From Trichoplax adhaerens (Eukaryota; Placozoa; Uniplacotomia; Trichoplacea; Trichoplacidae): 64,000 nt of DNA. Shown piece by piece: positions 38,317-52,649 of the stretch; the first letter of the stretch is position 1, and every line of letters begins with the position of its first letter. The notes below the pieces were generated by a model, which searched no databases, was not told the DNA's origin, and was given only the letters and a program-made list of their open reading frames with translations. The stretch is from positions 1,560,297 to 1,624,296 of the forward strand of contig NW_002060951.1 in assembly GCF_000150275.1 (NCBI RefSeq), in the 5' to 3' direction. Made by a program: the position numbers and the translations under genes.

Positions 38317-40666
38317 CTATAGTTCATGTTGATACTTGAAAACCGAACTAATAAATTCAGCGAAAATTTTATCAGAATAAGTTGGACCGAATGGAAATAG
38401 TCCTTCCATAAACCCAATATGACCACCATACTTAGTTACTACTAATGCTAGAGGAGTTTCTGCGTTGCATTTATTAACAGGAATCGCTATAAGAAAATGC
38501 ATTTATGGAAAATTAACTTTTAGTTTAGGGAAAAACATCGAGATCGTGAAAGAATTGATCAGATATAACTGGGATTATATCATAATATTTTTATATACCA
38601 TCATGAGGCGAAAAAGGATCGTCCTTTGAATTAATGCATAAAACTGGTATCGTAAGATTGGATAATTTTTTACTAGGGGATCCAGCCATATGATATTCCT
38701 CCATGTCAGAGAATCCAAAGACTGGTAGCTTATAATGCTGGTCAATTTCCCTCATTGAGTTCGCCTACATAAATCATGTTAAAATATTAATAGTTAGCTT
38801 TCATTATTTAAATTTTTGCTATCTAGTATCATATTAGATAGAGAATCGTTACAGCAGTGCAATAGTTTATTTGTTCTACCCTATAGACTTCGTCTAAGTT
38901 AAATGAATGTTGTTCTCTTATAGATAGCAGAAAGTCTTCATTTCTGATTGTATATAAAAATAATTAGTTAAAATTCTGAAATTTATCTAGAAAGACCATT
39001 AAAATACGACATAAGCTACATGATTCATAAATAAGTATCGTAAATTAGGCTGCAAATGCAATACTAGGACTTACTTTTTAAACATTTTCTGCAACCTACG
39101 TGTACAATGGCGGTTGTATAATATTTGATTGACCGGCTGTTCTAAAGAATCCATCGATTTAGCAATGTCCCAACCTGCTGAAGATACATATGCTGCTACA
39201 ATGGGTTTGGATGCTTGATCTTTAGCTAGGTAATTTAGTAGGATAATCCTAAATATCGTGCAGATTAGATTAAGTATGTTAGCGTAAATCTGTCATCAAG
39301 TACCAGTATTTACAAATAAACAGATAATTCGGTTTCATTGTATCGAATTGATCAGCATAAATGGAATCTACTACAGATTTAATGATTAGTTAATAATATG
39401 ATGATTATAATTATAATTTTTATTGATTAATTAATGATCATTTACCCTCCTAATGAAACACCAGCAGCTATTAGCGGGGCATTTGAGCACCTCAATTTAA
39501 CATGGTTAACAACTAATTCGACATCTTTTGAAAAAGGAGGACAAAATGTACGCGGAGTCTAATGTTGTAATATTGAGGGTATAATTAAATAGTTTGCTTA
39601 AATAATTATCACAAGATCAAGAACAAGTTCTAGAAAGAACTGTAAGTGAATTCATTTCATTGCACATGAGGTTTAATGATACTGCAAATAAATTTTATAA
39701 GATAATGTGCTACTAATATCAATTTAGAGAACGTTTAATTGTTCTCTGTACTTAAAAATAATTGAAGGTTATTCTATAGGATTATCGATAATTTTGCAGT
39801 ACATGTAATCTTTATTTTATGATCAAGTAACTTATAACCGAAAAGTTGAATTAATGCAATACGGTACGTTGCGCCTGCCAATATTTTATTAGTACCTGTA
39901 ACTGTGCTCCACCAAGACCGCGATTGTTAAATACTACCGCCCTGTAAGATTAGATTGAGAACTATGTTTAAAAAACCAGATGATTATGAGTCATTGTAAT
40001 GCTTGTGTTATTAAACGTATTATAATAATAATGAATAGACCAATGTGGGCGAAATAGCTACTATATTGATTACGAAATATGGAAGATAACTAATCCTTCT
40101 GTAAAGCTACACAAGTATTAGCATGCCATCACTTCATACTATATTATAATTATATGTTGCTATCAGGGCAGATTAATTGCAGGCGTAGCCGAGCGAAAGA
40201 GTTAAAAATATTTTTGCTATGCATTTCTAACCTGTAGCCTTGCAAGTTTGTCAGATGTACCAGTTGTTTGATGTAATTAACGTGGCTATCACCTATAGTC
40301 GAGTGATTATAGCTTAAACTTTCAAAGTCAAAATGAATTTAGACGATACAGTATAATCGCTAAATACCGCTTAAAGTGTTCTATAAACAATCGATTTTTA
40401 TATGAGAATCATTATGACTAATAATTTTTACTTGATAAAAGATTAGTAATGAGGTGTTATACAGTGTTATAATAATAATTTATGACTTAAACAGATATAG
40501 CTGACAGGAAGAAATCGTAAGGAACTTCCTATCTAATCAATAACTACCTGTAAGACCAGGGAGAATCAAAACGGTTGGTTTATCTTTAGTTGTGTATTCT
40601 TCATTATTTGGGTCTTCTGACCAATCTAAATAGATTAGGCCACCATCATCCGTTATGAACTCCTCT
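38317..40666 (-). CDS. ABHD3-like alpha/beta hydrolase C, first exon not found
   Basis: Eight exons matching exons 2-9 of the two complete paralogues: 40548-40666, 40232-40292, 39896-39941, 39446-39558, 39075-39248, 38880-38943, 38599-38764 and 38317-38486, encoding about 303 residues to the stop. Lengths 61, 46, 113, 64 and 166 are identical to those of ABHD3-like B. Motifs are PGLTGDSHVNY, FNNRGLG, GVSLGG (catalytic Ser), DDPFSP (Asp) and YGGHIGFMEGLFP (His), so the catalytic core is intact. The first exon (membrane anchor and GHLQT) should lie upstream, but I found no GHLQT-like sequence in the 3.9 kb before the next gene. It may have lost its anchor exon, gained a very different one, or be a 5'-truncated duplicate. 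The downstream frame is fully open, which argues against long decay. Confidence 0.85.
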
Positions 40667-43600
40667 CTTTAAATTGAGAATACGATATATTTAGGTGATT
40701 GCTATGGCTCGTATAGAATAAAGTACGTTAGTGGACTGTGGATGATGACGAGAAGGTGAAGTACGGTATTGGCTCTTATACCAATTACTAAAATTTGTTC
40801 GTATTGCCAATACTTTAGATATCTAATATTTTCAACTTCATTCTAGATAATTTATATTGTCAGAAAAAGAGGCAAAGAGTGCTACACTTACCGGTCCTTA
40901 TTCTAATTATTTTTATTACATTGACGCTCACGAATTACTTACTAGATACTCGTAGTTAAAATCAAAAATCTTCTGCTTAAACAATATTTTCAGCCCGATA
41001 AACACGACTGGCATAGTGTAGTCTAGACCGCTTAAAACATAAGTCTGATTCTGTGTTGACACTTACTCGAAATGGCGGAACAATACCGTACAGCTGGGAA
41101 GTATCCCCCATTTATTCCTACCATTTTTTTACCTTAACATAGGTAATTACGTACATATGGTTTTAAGAATGTATACTAAAAGCCAAACTTGAGTAACGTA
41201 ACCATTGTTGTAAAACTGATTAAGCTAATGTTTAGGAAATGAATTAAGCAATTCCAAAAATTTTTGCTATATCATTTAGGGATGAGTCTAACCTTAAGTG
41301 TTGAACATATCCTAATATTCTAAGCTGTCGGTCGATTTGTATTAAATAATGATGATAGTTTGGTAGTTACTACGGTTAATATACCCACCAATGTAAATTA
41401 CTGTACCGATATGGATTGATTTCCTAGCAAATACTTGTAATAATTTAATTGCATGATAATTAGTGCTTTAGAATTGTGATCAAGTATTATCATCAAGGTT
41501 TTCGGAATGATGTCTATGTCAGTGGCTTTCAGCATGCAACCACTATTTGAAACTGTAGTGGCTAAATTGTGGAGGAAGGCTATTTTAATATATCATATCG
41601 GAAATGATATAGAAATGAATAGCTAACTATTTCTAATAATACAATAATTTAAGGCATCTAATCGTGCAGATCCTCAAGCATAAGGCCAATATCAGATTTG
41701 AATTGCTAGATGGACAGTTGGTATTATTTTGCTAAAGACACGCTTAGTTGATCTTGTAATAGTAGTTAATAGGTATCAGTACGTTCAAGCGCTTTATCCA
41801 GTATCAGAATATGTTTATAATAATTATATATATCTAATGTATGTTAAAGTTCGCTACTAGATTATGCTATAAAGTTCCGTTGATGAGGGGTATCATGCAG
41901 ATGGGAATATTACAGGCTTCTAGGTATAACTAATATAAGAAGTTGTGATAATATAGCGACAGAGTGATGTTTACAGCGTACTACTGCGTAATAATAAAGT
42001 ACAAGGTACGGTACTGGTATAGGGTAGAAAATGAGTTCTATTATAGCGTTTTGTATACGGACGGATATTGTAGGATATTATAAATCACAAAATAGCCGTA
42101 TCATTGCATGATCACAGGGCTACTTATTTTAAGTAAATGATTAAAATCGTTTCACCTCACCATTTATGCTACTTGAAGCAGTAATATCGTAGATTTTGAA
42201 CTTCAGTACTTAGAAAACGCATTGCAAAGCCATTCTTTACTATATACTATTTTAATCAATCACGAATAAATATTTCATACTGTGATATATACCAATCACG
42301 AAATTCCAAATTTTAGAAAAATAAGGGCTTTATTGAATCTTATACAAAGATTAACTACACAGCTCTACTCTAGCCGAATACTACTTCTAAAGACTTCTAG
42401 AACGAACTAACAGAATAATCTAAAGTTGCATGCTTTTATACTTTCCGTAGCATTCGCAGCTACAATCCGCATGGCAACCTTTTACCTTATTTTACACATA
42501 GTTAAATTATTCTTAGTAAGACTATTCTACTGCGGAGCATCATTAATCCAATATGGATACGACTACAGTACTTACGTAGACATTATTCACACCAGCCAAA
42601 GTACAATGAGTTAACCATATCCTAATATATGATTTACAGTTCTATTTTTACCTATAGCCATATTAGTAACTCAACAGCTTACTGTATATAGCCATCTGTA
42701 CTCTAGCATAGAGTCTCTACCACTACAGTCTATAGTTACAGCTACCAAATATCTCTTAGGATAAATATCTACCGTACATTATACTACACATGGCTAACAG
42801 TCTACAATCACAATACTAAGTTACATTACACATACCCTGTAGATAATTTACGAGTACTACAAAATTGTCTTATTATGCTGCTTAAATCACCTAGCAACAT
42901 CATACAACTTTTTATTGCAAAATTTGTTTCCATCATCTCGCAGTAAATATCTATCAATTTAATACAAGTTTTATGCTTTACTCTGATTAATATGTACCCT
43001 TTCTTGACAACTAGAAATCACCACATTCCCATAGTTTGTGTGCCTAAATTAACAGAAAGATCTAGACTACTTTCGCTCAAATACTTCGGTTCATGATAAT
43101 TAATTATTAATAAACGTAGACAATAATTACTTTCACATTTGCAATCGATCAGACATCTAAAGGTAGTAAAAGTATAAATACTCGTGTTAGATATATACGC
43201 TTTTAAATCTTAGTGCACGATGCAAATACACAGGCTCCTATGTGACCATTACCAAAAAATAAAGTATGTCCAAAGCAACAAGTAAATTTCTACAAAAATC
43301 CAGGATACTGTACGAAAGCTATCTTTATCTTATATAGATATTGTCACGAAGTGACTTTCACTAACTAATGTTTATCTTACTTTTATCAGGTAACATACTT
43401 TAGCATTTGTTCGAAAATACTGTTATTTGTGACGCTATATACATACTTTTACAGATAAATGTATAGTTTTGTGATAATATCTATGTACTGATAATTCATT
43501 TTTACGTAAATTGACTGGTCTTTTTCAATAAAGTTCGGGTTTAGTTTTATCTAAGAGAGACTAATAGTGTTACTATTCCTCCTGACGATAGGAGATCGTT

Positions 43601-44606
43601 AGTATTTAGAGTCGTACTTTAGGTAGATATCCGAGAGAACAATCTGGCAGTAGACTAGTAGCTGTAGTTATTATGTAATAATTCAAGTTTCACACGTTAC
43701 AAGTTTCGACTAGTAACAATTCATATATATACAAAAAATTTCGACTACATTAGTGAAAGCTCCACAATCTTATATAATTACGATGCTTAAAAATTAAATG
43801 GAATTTTTTGACAATCGGCATAGAAATGAAATAAATTCCAGACTTTATAAGAAAATTTTTAATTTGTGAAAAATCTAGGAAATAATTTATCATCAAGTTG
43901 AAAATAAGATTTTGCAACTGCGTTCCCCGTTCCACAAATCAATCATCGGTATGGTCATCTGAAATTTCAGCTAAGCTGAAATGATAAATTTTATGTATTA
44001 ATACGTATAATACATATAATAATCGATATGCCTATAATATTTGAAATTAATGTTCTTTTAATAACGTATCTTCTTAAAAATGAAACAATAAACACAGTTT
44101 CTTTTTTATTTCACTTATTACATAACTTATGCTCGTCTAACTACTAAGGACTATCTCTAGAAAATCTCTTAACTATCCAAATTATTATAGCAATATTCAC
44201 GATTTATGTACAATTAGTAACAGAATGATTTTCCTTCAAATACAATCGTATCTTACCAATGAAGTCACAAAATCATATGTAAATTTACTATTGCACTATC
44301 AATTCGTAACTCTTGCTCCTAATTAAAGCGTCACAATATTAATCTTACAATACCATTTATACCTCAGCATCTTAATATAAATATCTGGTTAGTCTTGCTA
44401 CAATAGGTGCTGTAATCAACTTTTACAAATAGACACCTATACAATCTTACAATTACACATACAATTTATCTATTTTTGTATAATCTAACAATCTTAGTCT
44501 TACATATACTTGGGGCTATATCACAGTTCCTTATTGCTTGAAGCAATTGATTTTATGTCTTTCTATTATCAGAAGTCTCTTTTTGAGTCCCGTCACACTC
44601 TAATAC
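40667..44606. other. Intergenic between ABHD3-like C and the transporter array
   Basis: About 3.9 kb. It should contain the missing first exon of ABHD3-like C if one exists. A 24-codon frame with start and GTAAGT donor (40943-41014, minus) is in the wrong phase to serve. At about 42360-42900 the plus strand is distinctly C-rich and G-poor and includes a hydrophobic 62-codon frame (42426-42614) that I do not recognise. Confidence 0.5.
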
Positions 44607-47600
44607 TCATTTATTTATTTTTACAATATCTTTCGCGATTTTTAGCTCCATCGAGCTGCTTTCATCATCATCTTTAAGATATGCAGGGTTTTCCTCTATT
44701 TCTTCAATGCTAGGCAACTTTTCGTATGTCCCAGAATCATCTATTACTTTAGTTCTACAAAGAAGATATAGTATTTTATGTACAAGTATTTCGGAACCCT
44801 CATTTGTATATTTTTAATATTGAATAAGAACTTAATGTTCATTCATATAATAAATTAGATAATACTTACGAATTTACTGATTGCCATTTCTTTTCAAATA
44901 TAATGTAAACAGTAAAAATCAAGAGCTGAGGAAGGAAACAAAACGATATAGTATTAGTTTTTGGATATCGCAATGCGGCTTATTGCATTTAGTTAAAGGT
45001 AGATTACACTTCTTACCAACAAGAGAGTGACAAAACCAAATATCTAATACGAGAATAAAAAACAACACATTTTGTAAGTATAACATTTGCTCGATATTTA
45101 AGCTAATAACGCCGAATTTATATAGTGAAATTATTTTAGAATTGAAATATCATAGTAGAAAGAAATAGGTAAATTATACTTATATAAAGTTTTAAGCATT
45201 TAGCTTAGTCATTATGTATTTTTCATGTAATAGATAAGAAAGTATTGAGATATATAGGTCCTGTATATTTTCATCAGATACATATTAATAATATAACTAA
45301 AATTTAGCGTGCAGTACCAGAATGTTAATTAGAATATAACAAGCGATAGTACCTATATTCAATAATTTTACTGTAACGATACTTTCAAGTTTCATCGAAA
45401 ACATGCAGTATTGTAATGTGGGATTTTACTAAATATATAGCGGTATATGATGAATCGGATGATATATACTGTATCTAAATGAACGATTCACTTACCGAAG
45501 CTGTCCATGAATAACCTATCGTTGGAATAGAAGTTAAAGTAGATCCGACACTTGGGCCACAGATCATTCTGAAATAGAGTAGATTGATTAGTAATTTTTA
45601 TCGCAGATCTTCCTAAACTTCTACGGTTGAAGTAAACAATTGTATGTTAATCGCCCACCCTAATGAGCGTGAGATCTGAAGTAATCCAGATACCGAGGAA
45701 TATACACCAAGGTCATCTCCGATATCGGTTTTACTATTATTTAAGGGAATATTAATAAATCTGTTAGAAACATATTTTAAAATTTATTGTATTTAAATCT
45801 ATTTTATTTTCTGATTGATATAGCTTATGAATTGCAGTTACTAGCACAATTTTTACTTGCACTTAAAGAAATTTGTCGTTTACACTATAGCTAAAGAGAA
45901 TTGTTAAAATAAATCTTTTGAATGCTACTTTGAATTTTGAGCTAATATTATTCTTTAAAAGAAACAATGATTGATGATATTGTGAGGGTTTTATGTGATT
46001 AAGTAGCTAACCTCGCGTATTGCACCACCTCAGCACTGACTGGCATCATTACTGCACCAAGGCTGACACCAATTATGGAAGTACCAACTATAAAATGCCA
46101 CAATTTGCTATGTGGAAGATTGTTATGTGAATTAGATGTGTAATAAATGAATATACAGTAGACAATCGATCATATTGCGGAATTAGCAAATGAATATTAC
46201 GTATATTTTAGAAATTATCATATCTAATATTTGTAATCTAGTGAAATGACGAAATTAGCAAATATGACAACTCTTACGGTTGAATGTGCCAGTATGGAAA
46301 AGATGCATTAAGCTGTAGCCCTACTACAGCTAGGAATAATCCAGATATAATAAATTTTCGATAGCCCTAGCAATAAACTAAAATTGTTACAATTCTAAAT
46401 GTCTGTTGTGTCTAAATATACTAAAATTTTGTTATTTTTATGCACTGATATTTACTCATATCGAGCGGTATATGATTTAAATGATAATATAAGAACCACT
46501 GTAAATGGTACGTTTTTATAATTCTATAATTAATGGAAGATATTGCAATGTGAGCTTACAAAATATTCAGCAGCGAAGCCAACAATCATGCCAGTTATTG
46601 CGTAGAAAACCGCTATTAGCAACAATATTGTCGCTGATTTCACGATACCCACATGAAACTATACAAAGAAGTTAACGGTATAATTAATCATTAATATTTA
46701 TCAGCTTATAATGCATGTTAATTATGCATTATTTCTATTAAGAATCGCCTTAATTGAGGATTCGAGGTTCAGAACATAAAATTAATATCATTTATCATAG
46801 TTATATATAATTTATATCTACAGAATATGTTATCCTTTTAGTATTAAAGAACGGATAGTATAAGATGACGAGTGAAGATTATATAACTCGTAATTTAAAA
46901 GAGATAACTCCAAGCTTACGATTTTCAAATACACAGAATAGTTAGTTTCCAAAAAAGATTGAGTTGATACGGAAATAAATACTCCTAAACCTATCGTATA
47001 TTAATAGAAGTTAAATTTAGATATAACTATGCATTGGCTAAAAGAAAATATTATCTGCTCTACTCATATACCTTTAATTCGTGTTTTATATAATTCAATC
47101 ATTTCATAGCTTACATAATAAGATAATATAAGGACTTTTAGCTAACTTAATCATTGACTTCCACGGCGCTGCACGCTTATCTTTTAGAAATAAATTGCAA
47201 ATTTAATTGATTTTAGCATTGAAATCATACATAAAGTAATAATCTATACTATCAATTAATTCTACTGATACTTAATTAGGAGTTGTTCTTGAACTCACCA
47301 CCAACATTTGGTAGAACACAAGTGGCTAAAGATGCAGCTACAATTGTAATACCGCCTATAACATTATACGGTAAAGGGTATCCGCCAGCCTAGTGTTTTA
47401 AATGCAAGTAATCGAATTATTCAAGTTAGTCTTAAAAAATTATAACATCGCACAAGCCAACACAATTAGCTTTAAGTTAGAAGATTCGTTTTTTGTATTG
47501 GTATAAGTTCTTAGTAGAGAAACAAACATGATATAAGCCAGCTCCTATAAGAGGTCCAATAGCGTATCCAATTCCTGCGAAAGTTTCTAGGAAGCCCTAT

Positions 47601-49194
47601 ATTTCATGAAATCAGTATAATATGTTAACTAGAACATTTCTGTTTCGCAATTTGAATGAAAATTGCAATGAATGTTTTATTTCATTTTAATTATTTTAAT
47701 CTGTGTATATTTTATTTCGTACAAATAGCGCTATATATTTATTATACTAAATTTTCTTAATGTCTTGAAATTGAAAATGTTAATCGATGCTGATAGCTAT
47801 AATATATATATATATATATGAAACGATTGTAGGAAGATAAGGATCTATAACTACTGAGAATAAGGCAAACCTTAGCAGACGCAATATTGTCACGATAAAT
47901 GACCATCACTGTCGACTCAACAACGACATCTTGCATGGATGCTCCGGTACCTTGAAAGAATTGAAGAATTATTGCCAAGACTAAGAATGTTATTCTGTCG
48001 TAGATGTAGCATAAAGCTCTAAAGAATAAAAATTTCAAATCATATTTAATTTTATTTGATTTAGTAATTGCTATAAAATAGTCTATAATCAATTAAATGA
48101 ATATAAAGATTAGTAATTTATTAATTTGAAGTAATAAAAATTACCCAAGAAGAATAACACAACCGCCTTCTAAGGTCATTCCAGCCCAAAACATGTGTTT
48201 TGCTCCAGTAGATGGTAACTATAAAATATGATGTTTGTATTAAAAATAAGAACTTCTAAAGTTCGAAAGTTTACTAGGTAAGTGTTGTACATTAGACGAT
48301 TTTTAATTTTATCTTTACTAGTATTTAGACTAATTATTTTTATACTTTTTAATAAATCAGACAATATCGACATGTGCTGAAGTTATTAGTGCGATTAAAG
48401 TTTAACGTGCTTGTAAATTTAATTAGATAGCAAAAAGATGTAATAATAAGATTCTGAGGGTTGAAAGCTTAATTATACATTATGCTTGATGTTTTTAATT
48501 TGCGGTCGTTACAGATCAAATTTACAATTTATATGCTTACCAAAATAGACCAGAAGGATGAAGTGATAAACCCAGCAAAAGGAGACATTGCTAGAACGAT
48601 ACCAACTTCAAATATTCTTAAACCATGTTTAATCGCCTAAATGGCAAAGGAATAAAAGTTAAAAGCTAGGATCTACGGTAACTGAAAAATGAATTGATTT
48701 CAACCATCGGACCCAAAATGTGAAAAGTACGTTGGAGTAATCACAGTTTGTGTGATAGTATTTATGTGATTATTTCCGTAGAGAATGATGCAATGACAAG
48801 ATATTTACGTGATTATTTCCATAGAGAATGATGTAATGACAAGATACCGATACTTGTATAGCATTATTCAGGTAATTTTGATACTTCCACAAATAAATAC
48901 TCTAGTCCAGTAGCGTTAGATTGGAAAATTTTTATCGTCAAACTAGATTATTTAGAGATGTAGCACTCTCTGAGATCATAATTTAGAAAGCGTGACTGTA
49001 CTTTATTCCGTTACTACAATGATTTATAATTGATTAAGTTAACTTACAACACGAGGAAAAAATGACACCGAAAAGCTATAGGTCATGCCCCAGAGGATAT
49101 GAATAACGCAAAGCGTGATCATTATCATGGTCTTTCTCCGCGTTGACTTCATTTTATTATTCGTCATTTCGCTTTCTTTCATAATGGTAGACAT
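44607..49194 (-). CDS. SLC18B1-like: SLC18B1-like MFS transporter, complete, 16 exons
   Basis: Minus-strand exons: 49048-49194, 48541-48636, 48145-48218, 47871-48018, 47528-47596, 47299-47389, 47115-47180, 46920-46990, 46560-46658, 46278-46366, 46012-46107, 45659-45733, 45496-45568, 45017-45043, 44870-44925 and 44607-44754. Together they give 474 aa (human SLC18B1 is about 456 aa). Twelve membrane segments are expected. Landmarks are SVSFFPRV after TM1, FFQGTGASMQDVVVESTV in TM4, GFLETFAGIGYAIGPLIGAG in TM5, APWKSMIKL in the central loop, KLWHFIVGTS before the second-half helices, and SGLLQ..SLGMICGPSVG near TM11. An acidic cytosolic tail (TYEKLPSIEEIEENPAYL) follows TM12. The exon 12 donor is GTGGGC, weak but in frame. 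The family exports organic amines or polyamines by proton exchange; the substrate here is unknown. Confidence 0.93.
47801..47820. repeat. (AT)n microsatellite inside a transporter intron
   Basis: A short pure AT tract lies within intron 4 of the 16-exon transporter gene, just downstream of its exon 4 donor. It has no apparent function. Confidence 0.6.
48761..48846. repeat. 43-base tandem duplication in a transporter intron
   Basis: Two adjacent 43-base units (48761-48803 and 48804-48846) differ at three positions. The shared core includes GTGATTATTTCC and TAGAGAATGATG. It lies in intron 1 of the transporter gene at 44607-49194 and does not touch an exon. Confidence 0.8.
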
Positions 49195-52100
49195 ATATTA
49201 CAATTTTTAAATCTACCATGTAGAAAGAAAAAAATCATTAAGCTTTACACCTAGCGCTGCTAATATAGTTTTAATCAACAAAAAATAACCGATGTAAAAG
49301 TGTATAGCCCGCTAAATTCTTAAACGATAATGTTATATTGCGTTTTGGTACTTTTATAAAATCGAAGACGGATTTATCTGGATATCATTTTTATATTCTT
49401 GAATACAGTCAATTATATTAATATAGCGTATAAAAAACTTTTAACTAATTGTGATAGAATCGGCAAAAGACAAAACTTTTTATAATGTACACGTATTTTT
49501 CAGCACTGTATCGATAGAATATTATGGAAATAGTTAAAAGACGCTTAATTTATTTTAAATAATTTTGTATTTTCTGATTAAATTACAAATATTTAGCCCC
49601 TTTTATCTTCTAAACTAGACTCAATTCGAACTATAGCAGTTTTTTTTTTAAAGCTGAAAAATTTAAAATGTATAGGAGATGCAAGAACAGAGTGAAATAT
49701 AATAATCTGTAAAAATTATGCTTGCAACAGATGTCCTTATTGGGTAATTGAAAGTATGTTTCGATATGAAACTGTATCAGCTAAATATGCTCTAGGATTA
49801 ATCGTAACATAAATCGCATGTAATTATCTGAAGCAACTTCATGTTTTAGTAATTGTAGTTTATGCACTGTAAATTTTACTTTATCACCTAAAGTTCATCA
49901 TATAAGAGATGTATCATGAAGTATAATATAATTTGTTTGCATTTACTCAATTCGAAGCATGGGCTTGAACTCACAAACGTTTTACTGATAGATAGCACTT
50001 TCTTGTCATAAAATCTTTCTTTTTAAATAAATATTAATCTATAAGATGAAGCGGACTTCGACTGAATACATCACAATTATAAGCTAGATCACGGCTTATA
50101 CACGTATATGCTTAAATTCATTAAAATATAAGATAATTCTAATTACCTCGATACCTGATTTTCTACGAAACATCGAGGCTTAAATTTATTAAATCGATCA
50201 TCTTGGACATGTCTACGGCATCTCCGAAATTATTGTTAACATCTTGACGACTAATTTACTGTGATTAATTAATTTATCGGATGTAAGTAAAGTCACGTTA
50301 TTACGCCAAAAATGAAGTCGGACCGTACACTCCTTACTAGCCTGTAATACAATTAAATAGTCAGTCCCTAGAGACTAAAGGGCGGCGATGAAGCATTCAT
50401 CGTAACAAACTACATATTTTTGATATTTTCTATGGAGTAACTATTTAATGGAAAAATTGCTCATTCATTTATAAATTTTCAGCCACAAAATCGTTCATAT
50501 CATCATTCTACGTGCTTACCTCTATATATAAATAACTCTAATCAAATATGATCGCAAAGCTACAAAGAATGTTACTTTTATTCTTATGTTCTTGAGTAAA
50601 TAACTCAGTCAATACGCTAATTTTACGTAGATTTTGGAGGCTAATTAACGAATTTCGTAATCTTTTCCAAGTCTAATTAAGAATCTGGTGTAAACTCAGA
50701 CTTCTAACGTGGAAAGCTACCATAAGATGTTAAGTTCTAGTAAAAGTCCAAACTTTCCATTTGGAGAAATAACCTAAGCCTACTTTTTATAGAGACTCTT
50801 TATTAAGTTAAAGAAGGTAATAGTAATTGTATTGCAAAGATCATTCTTATATAACAATGTACAATGATAATGAGGCCTTATTGAGGTTTTTCCATAATAA
50901 TAAAGAAAAGATGCTAAATATATATTAAGGATCTTCAAAACATAATTACGGTCTAGAATAATGTAATACCATGTCTTGCATCATACAGTAAACTACTACA
51001 AGAATCGATCACCGGCATGTTTGAGAGGTTTAGTCTTAAAATGTAAATTAAACTACTGTATTGATTCCACGTTTCCTAGATAATTATACATCGTAAAGTT
51101 TACATTCTTAGCTATCATAAAGCGCTAGTGAGTTTTTTTGCGGTGCACTACTGTAGGTTAATAGCTATTAGTGGTTATTTTTGTGTCTAATTACTTACAT
51201 GAAATAACAACAATTACTACTATAATAAAAGTAAGAATACTTTCAACGGTTAATATTAAGTGTTAAAATAATGATATTTGGGTAATCATTATAATTCCTG
51301 AATATTAACAGAATGCTAAAGATTCTGTATCTAATACATAATCATTATAGCACCTATATACAGATAAGTTGAGCAACTCTATTTTCAGTTAACAGAGTGT
51401 TTGAATAGTTCATTGAAGGTAATAAACTACTTGTAGTCTTATTGTTATGAGAAATACGAAAGTGATTTATTGGTGTCAAAACAGGATTGCATTCTAATCG
51501 ATCAGCATTAGTTCAAATTATAAAATTTCAAGACGTAAAGAGTACCAGAATCATTACATTAACTTCTACTTTAAACTTGAAATCACCCGTAAGAGTGTAT
51601 GCTCTAATAACTACAGTCAAAATAGAATAACGCACTATTACTTAAATTTATCTATTGTAATGTCGGATTATTTAAGTATGTTTACCACAAGATGAATTAG
51701 CTTTAAACTGCATCAATTTATAGAAAAGCGGCAATCAATTTATACTATAAGACTAAGTGGATAGCTTACGAGTGATGCTAATAAATAGGGATCAAGTTAC
51801 TTGCACTATCGTCAGCATAGCTATTTATGACTCGTAAATCTATTATACAGGTTCATGAATAATTATAATTAATGCAAAATTAAATGCTGAACTAATATGA
51901 TAGTACTATAAATATCAACGTTGAATATTTCATATATAGGTAGACGCGTATTAATCTACTTATTTATTTTTACTTTCTGTCTATTGCTAGTTCCTGGTAA
52001 ATTGTAATAAATTACATGACTTTTAAAATGGTTCAATCATAAATTATGCTACGATACAATATTTGGTACATTAAGGGGTAAAACCATTGATCTGTATGTT

Positions 52101-52649
52101 CGTAACACTTGCCGATAAGATATGTAATGTTATTAAATTACTACACAAGTGTAGCCTAAAACTTCAATGGCGAGCTGCACGCTAATCTATTACATGGTAT
52201 ACCACTACAATAGTCTTCAAAACGTCTAATATAGTTGTCTGTGCTTATGGAATTGGATATTATGAAAAATTTTCTACTGTAAGTTATTTATAGTTCAACG
52301 ATCCATATTTCATGCAAAGGAATTTTATAAACTATAGTGTTCGTGGTAATCTTACAGTGCTTCGATTTTATATCTATCCTGGATTTATATTGTAGTCAAA
52401 AGGGTATCAAAATAAATTGTCGGGTTTTTGATTAAATACTAAATTTATTTGATAAATCTAATAGCAATTAGTTACTGCTGTTATTAAATTAAATTAAAAT
52501 ATCATGATTTGATAAAATATATTAATTCAACTTTGTAGTATTCTTAAACTTCAGCAGTTATTGCTGAAACGATCAATGCACCACGTTAACATTCGATGTA
52601 TTGATGGAATTTAAAAATAGCGGTTTCATATTGTCTATGTCAATAATTT
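49195..52649. other. Intergenic between tandem transporter genes
   Basis: About 3.5 kb of AT-rich sequence between two head-to-tail transporter genes. It must include the upstream gene's promoter and the other's 3' UTR. No frame, exon or repeat was recognised. Confidence 0.6.

Noticed and set aside
40943-41014. Possible first exon for ABHD3-like C (24 codons, GTAAGT donor)
   Set aside because: Ends in phase 0, whereas exon 2 needs two bases carried over; it also lacks the anchor and GHLQT motif.
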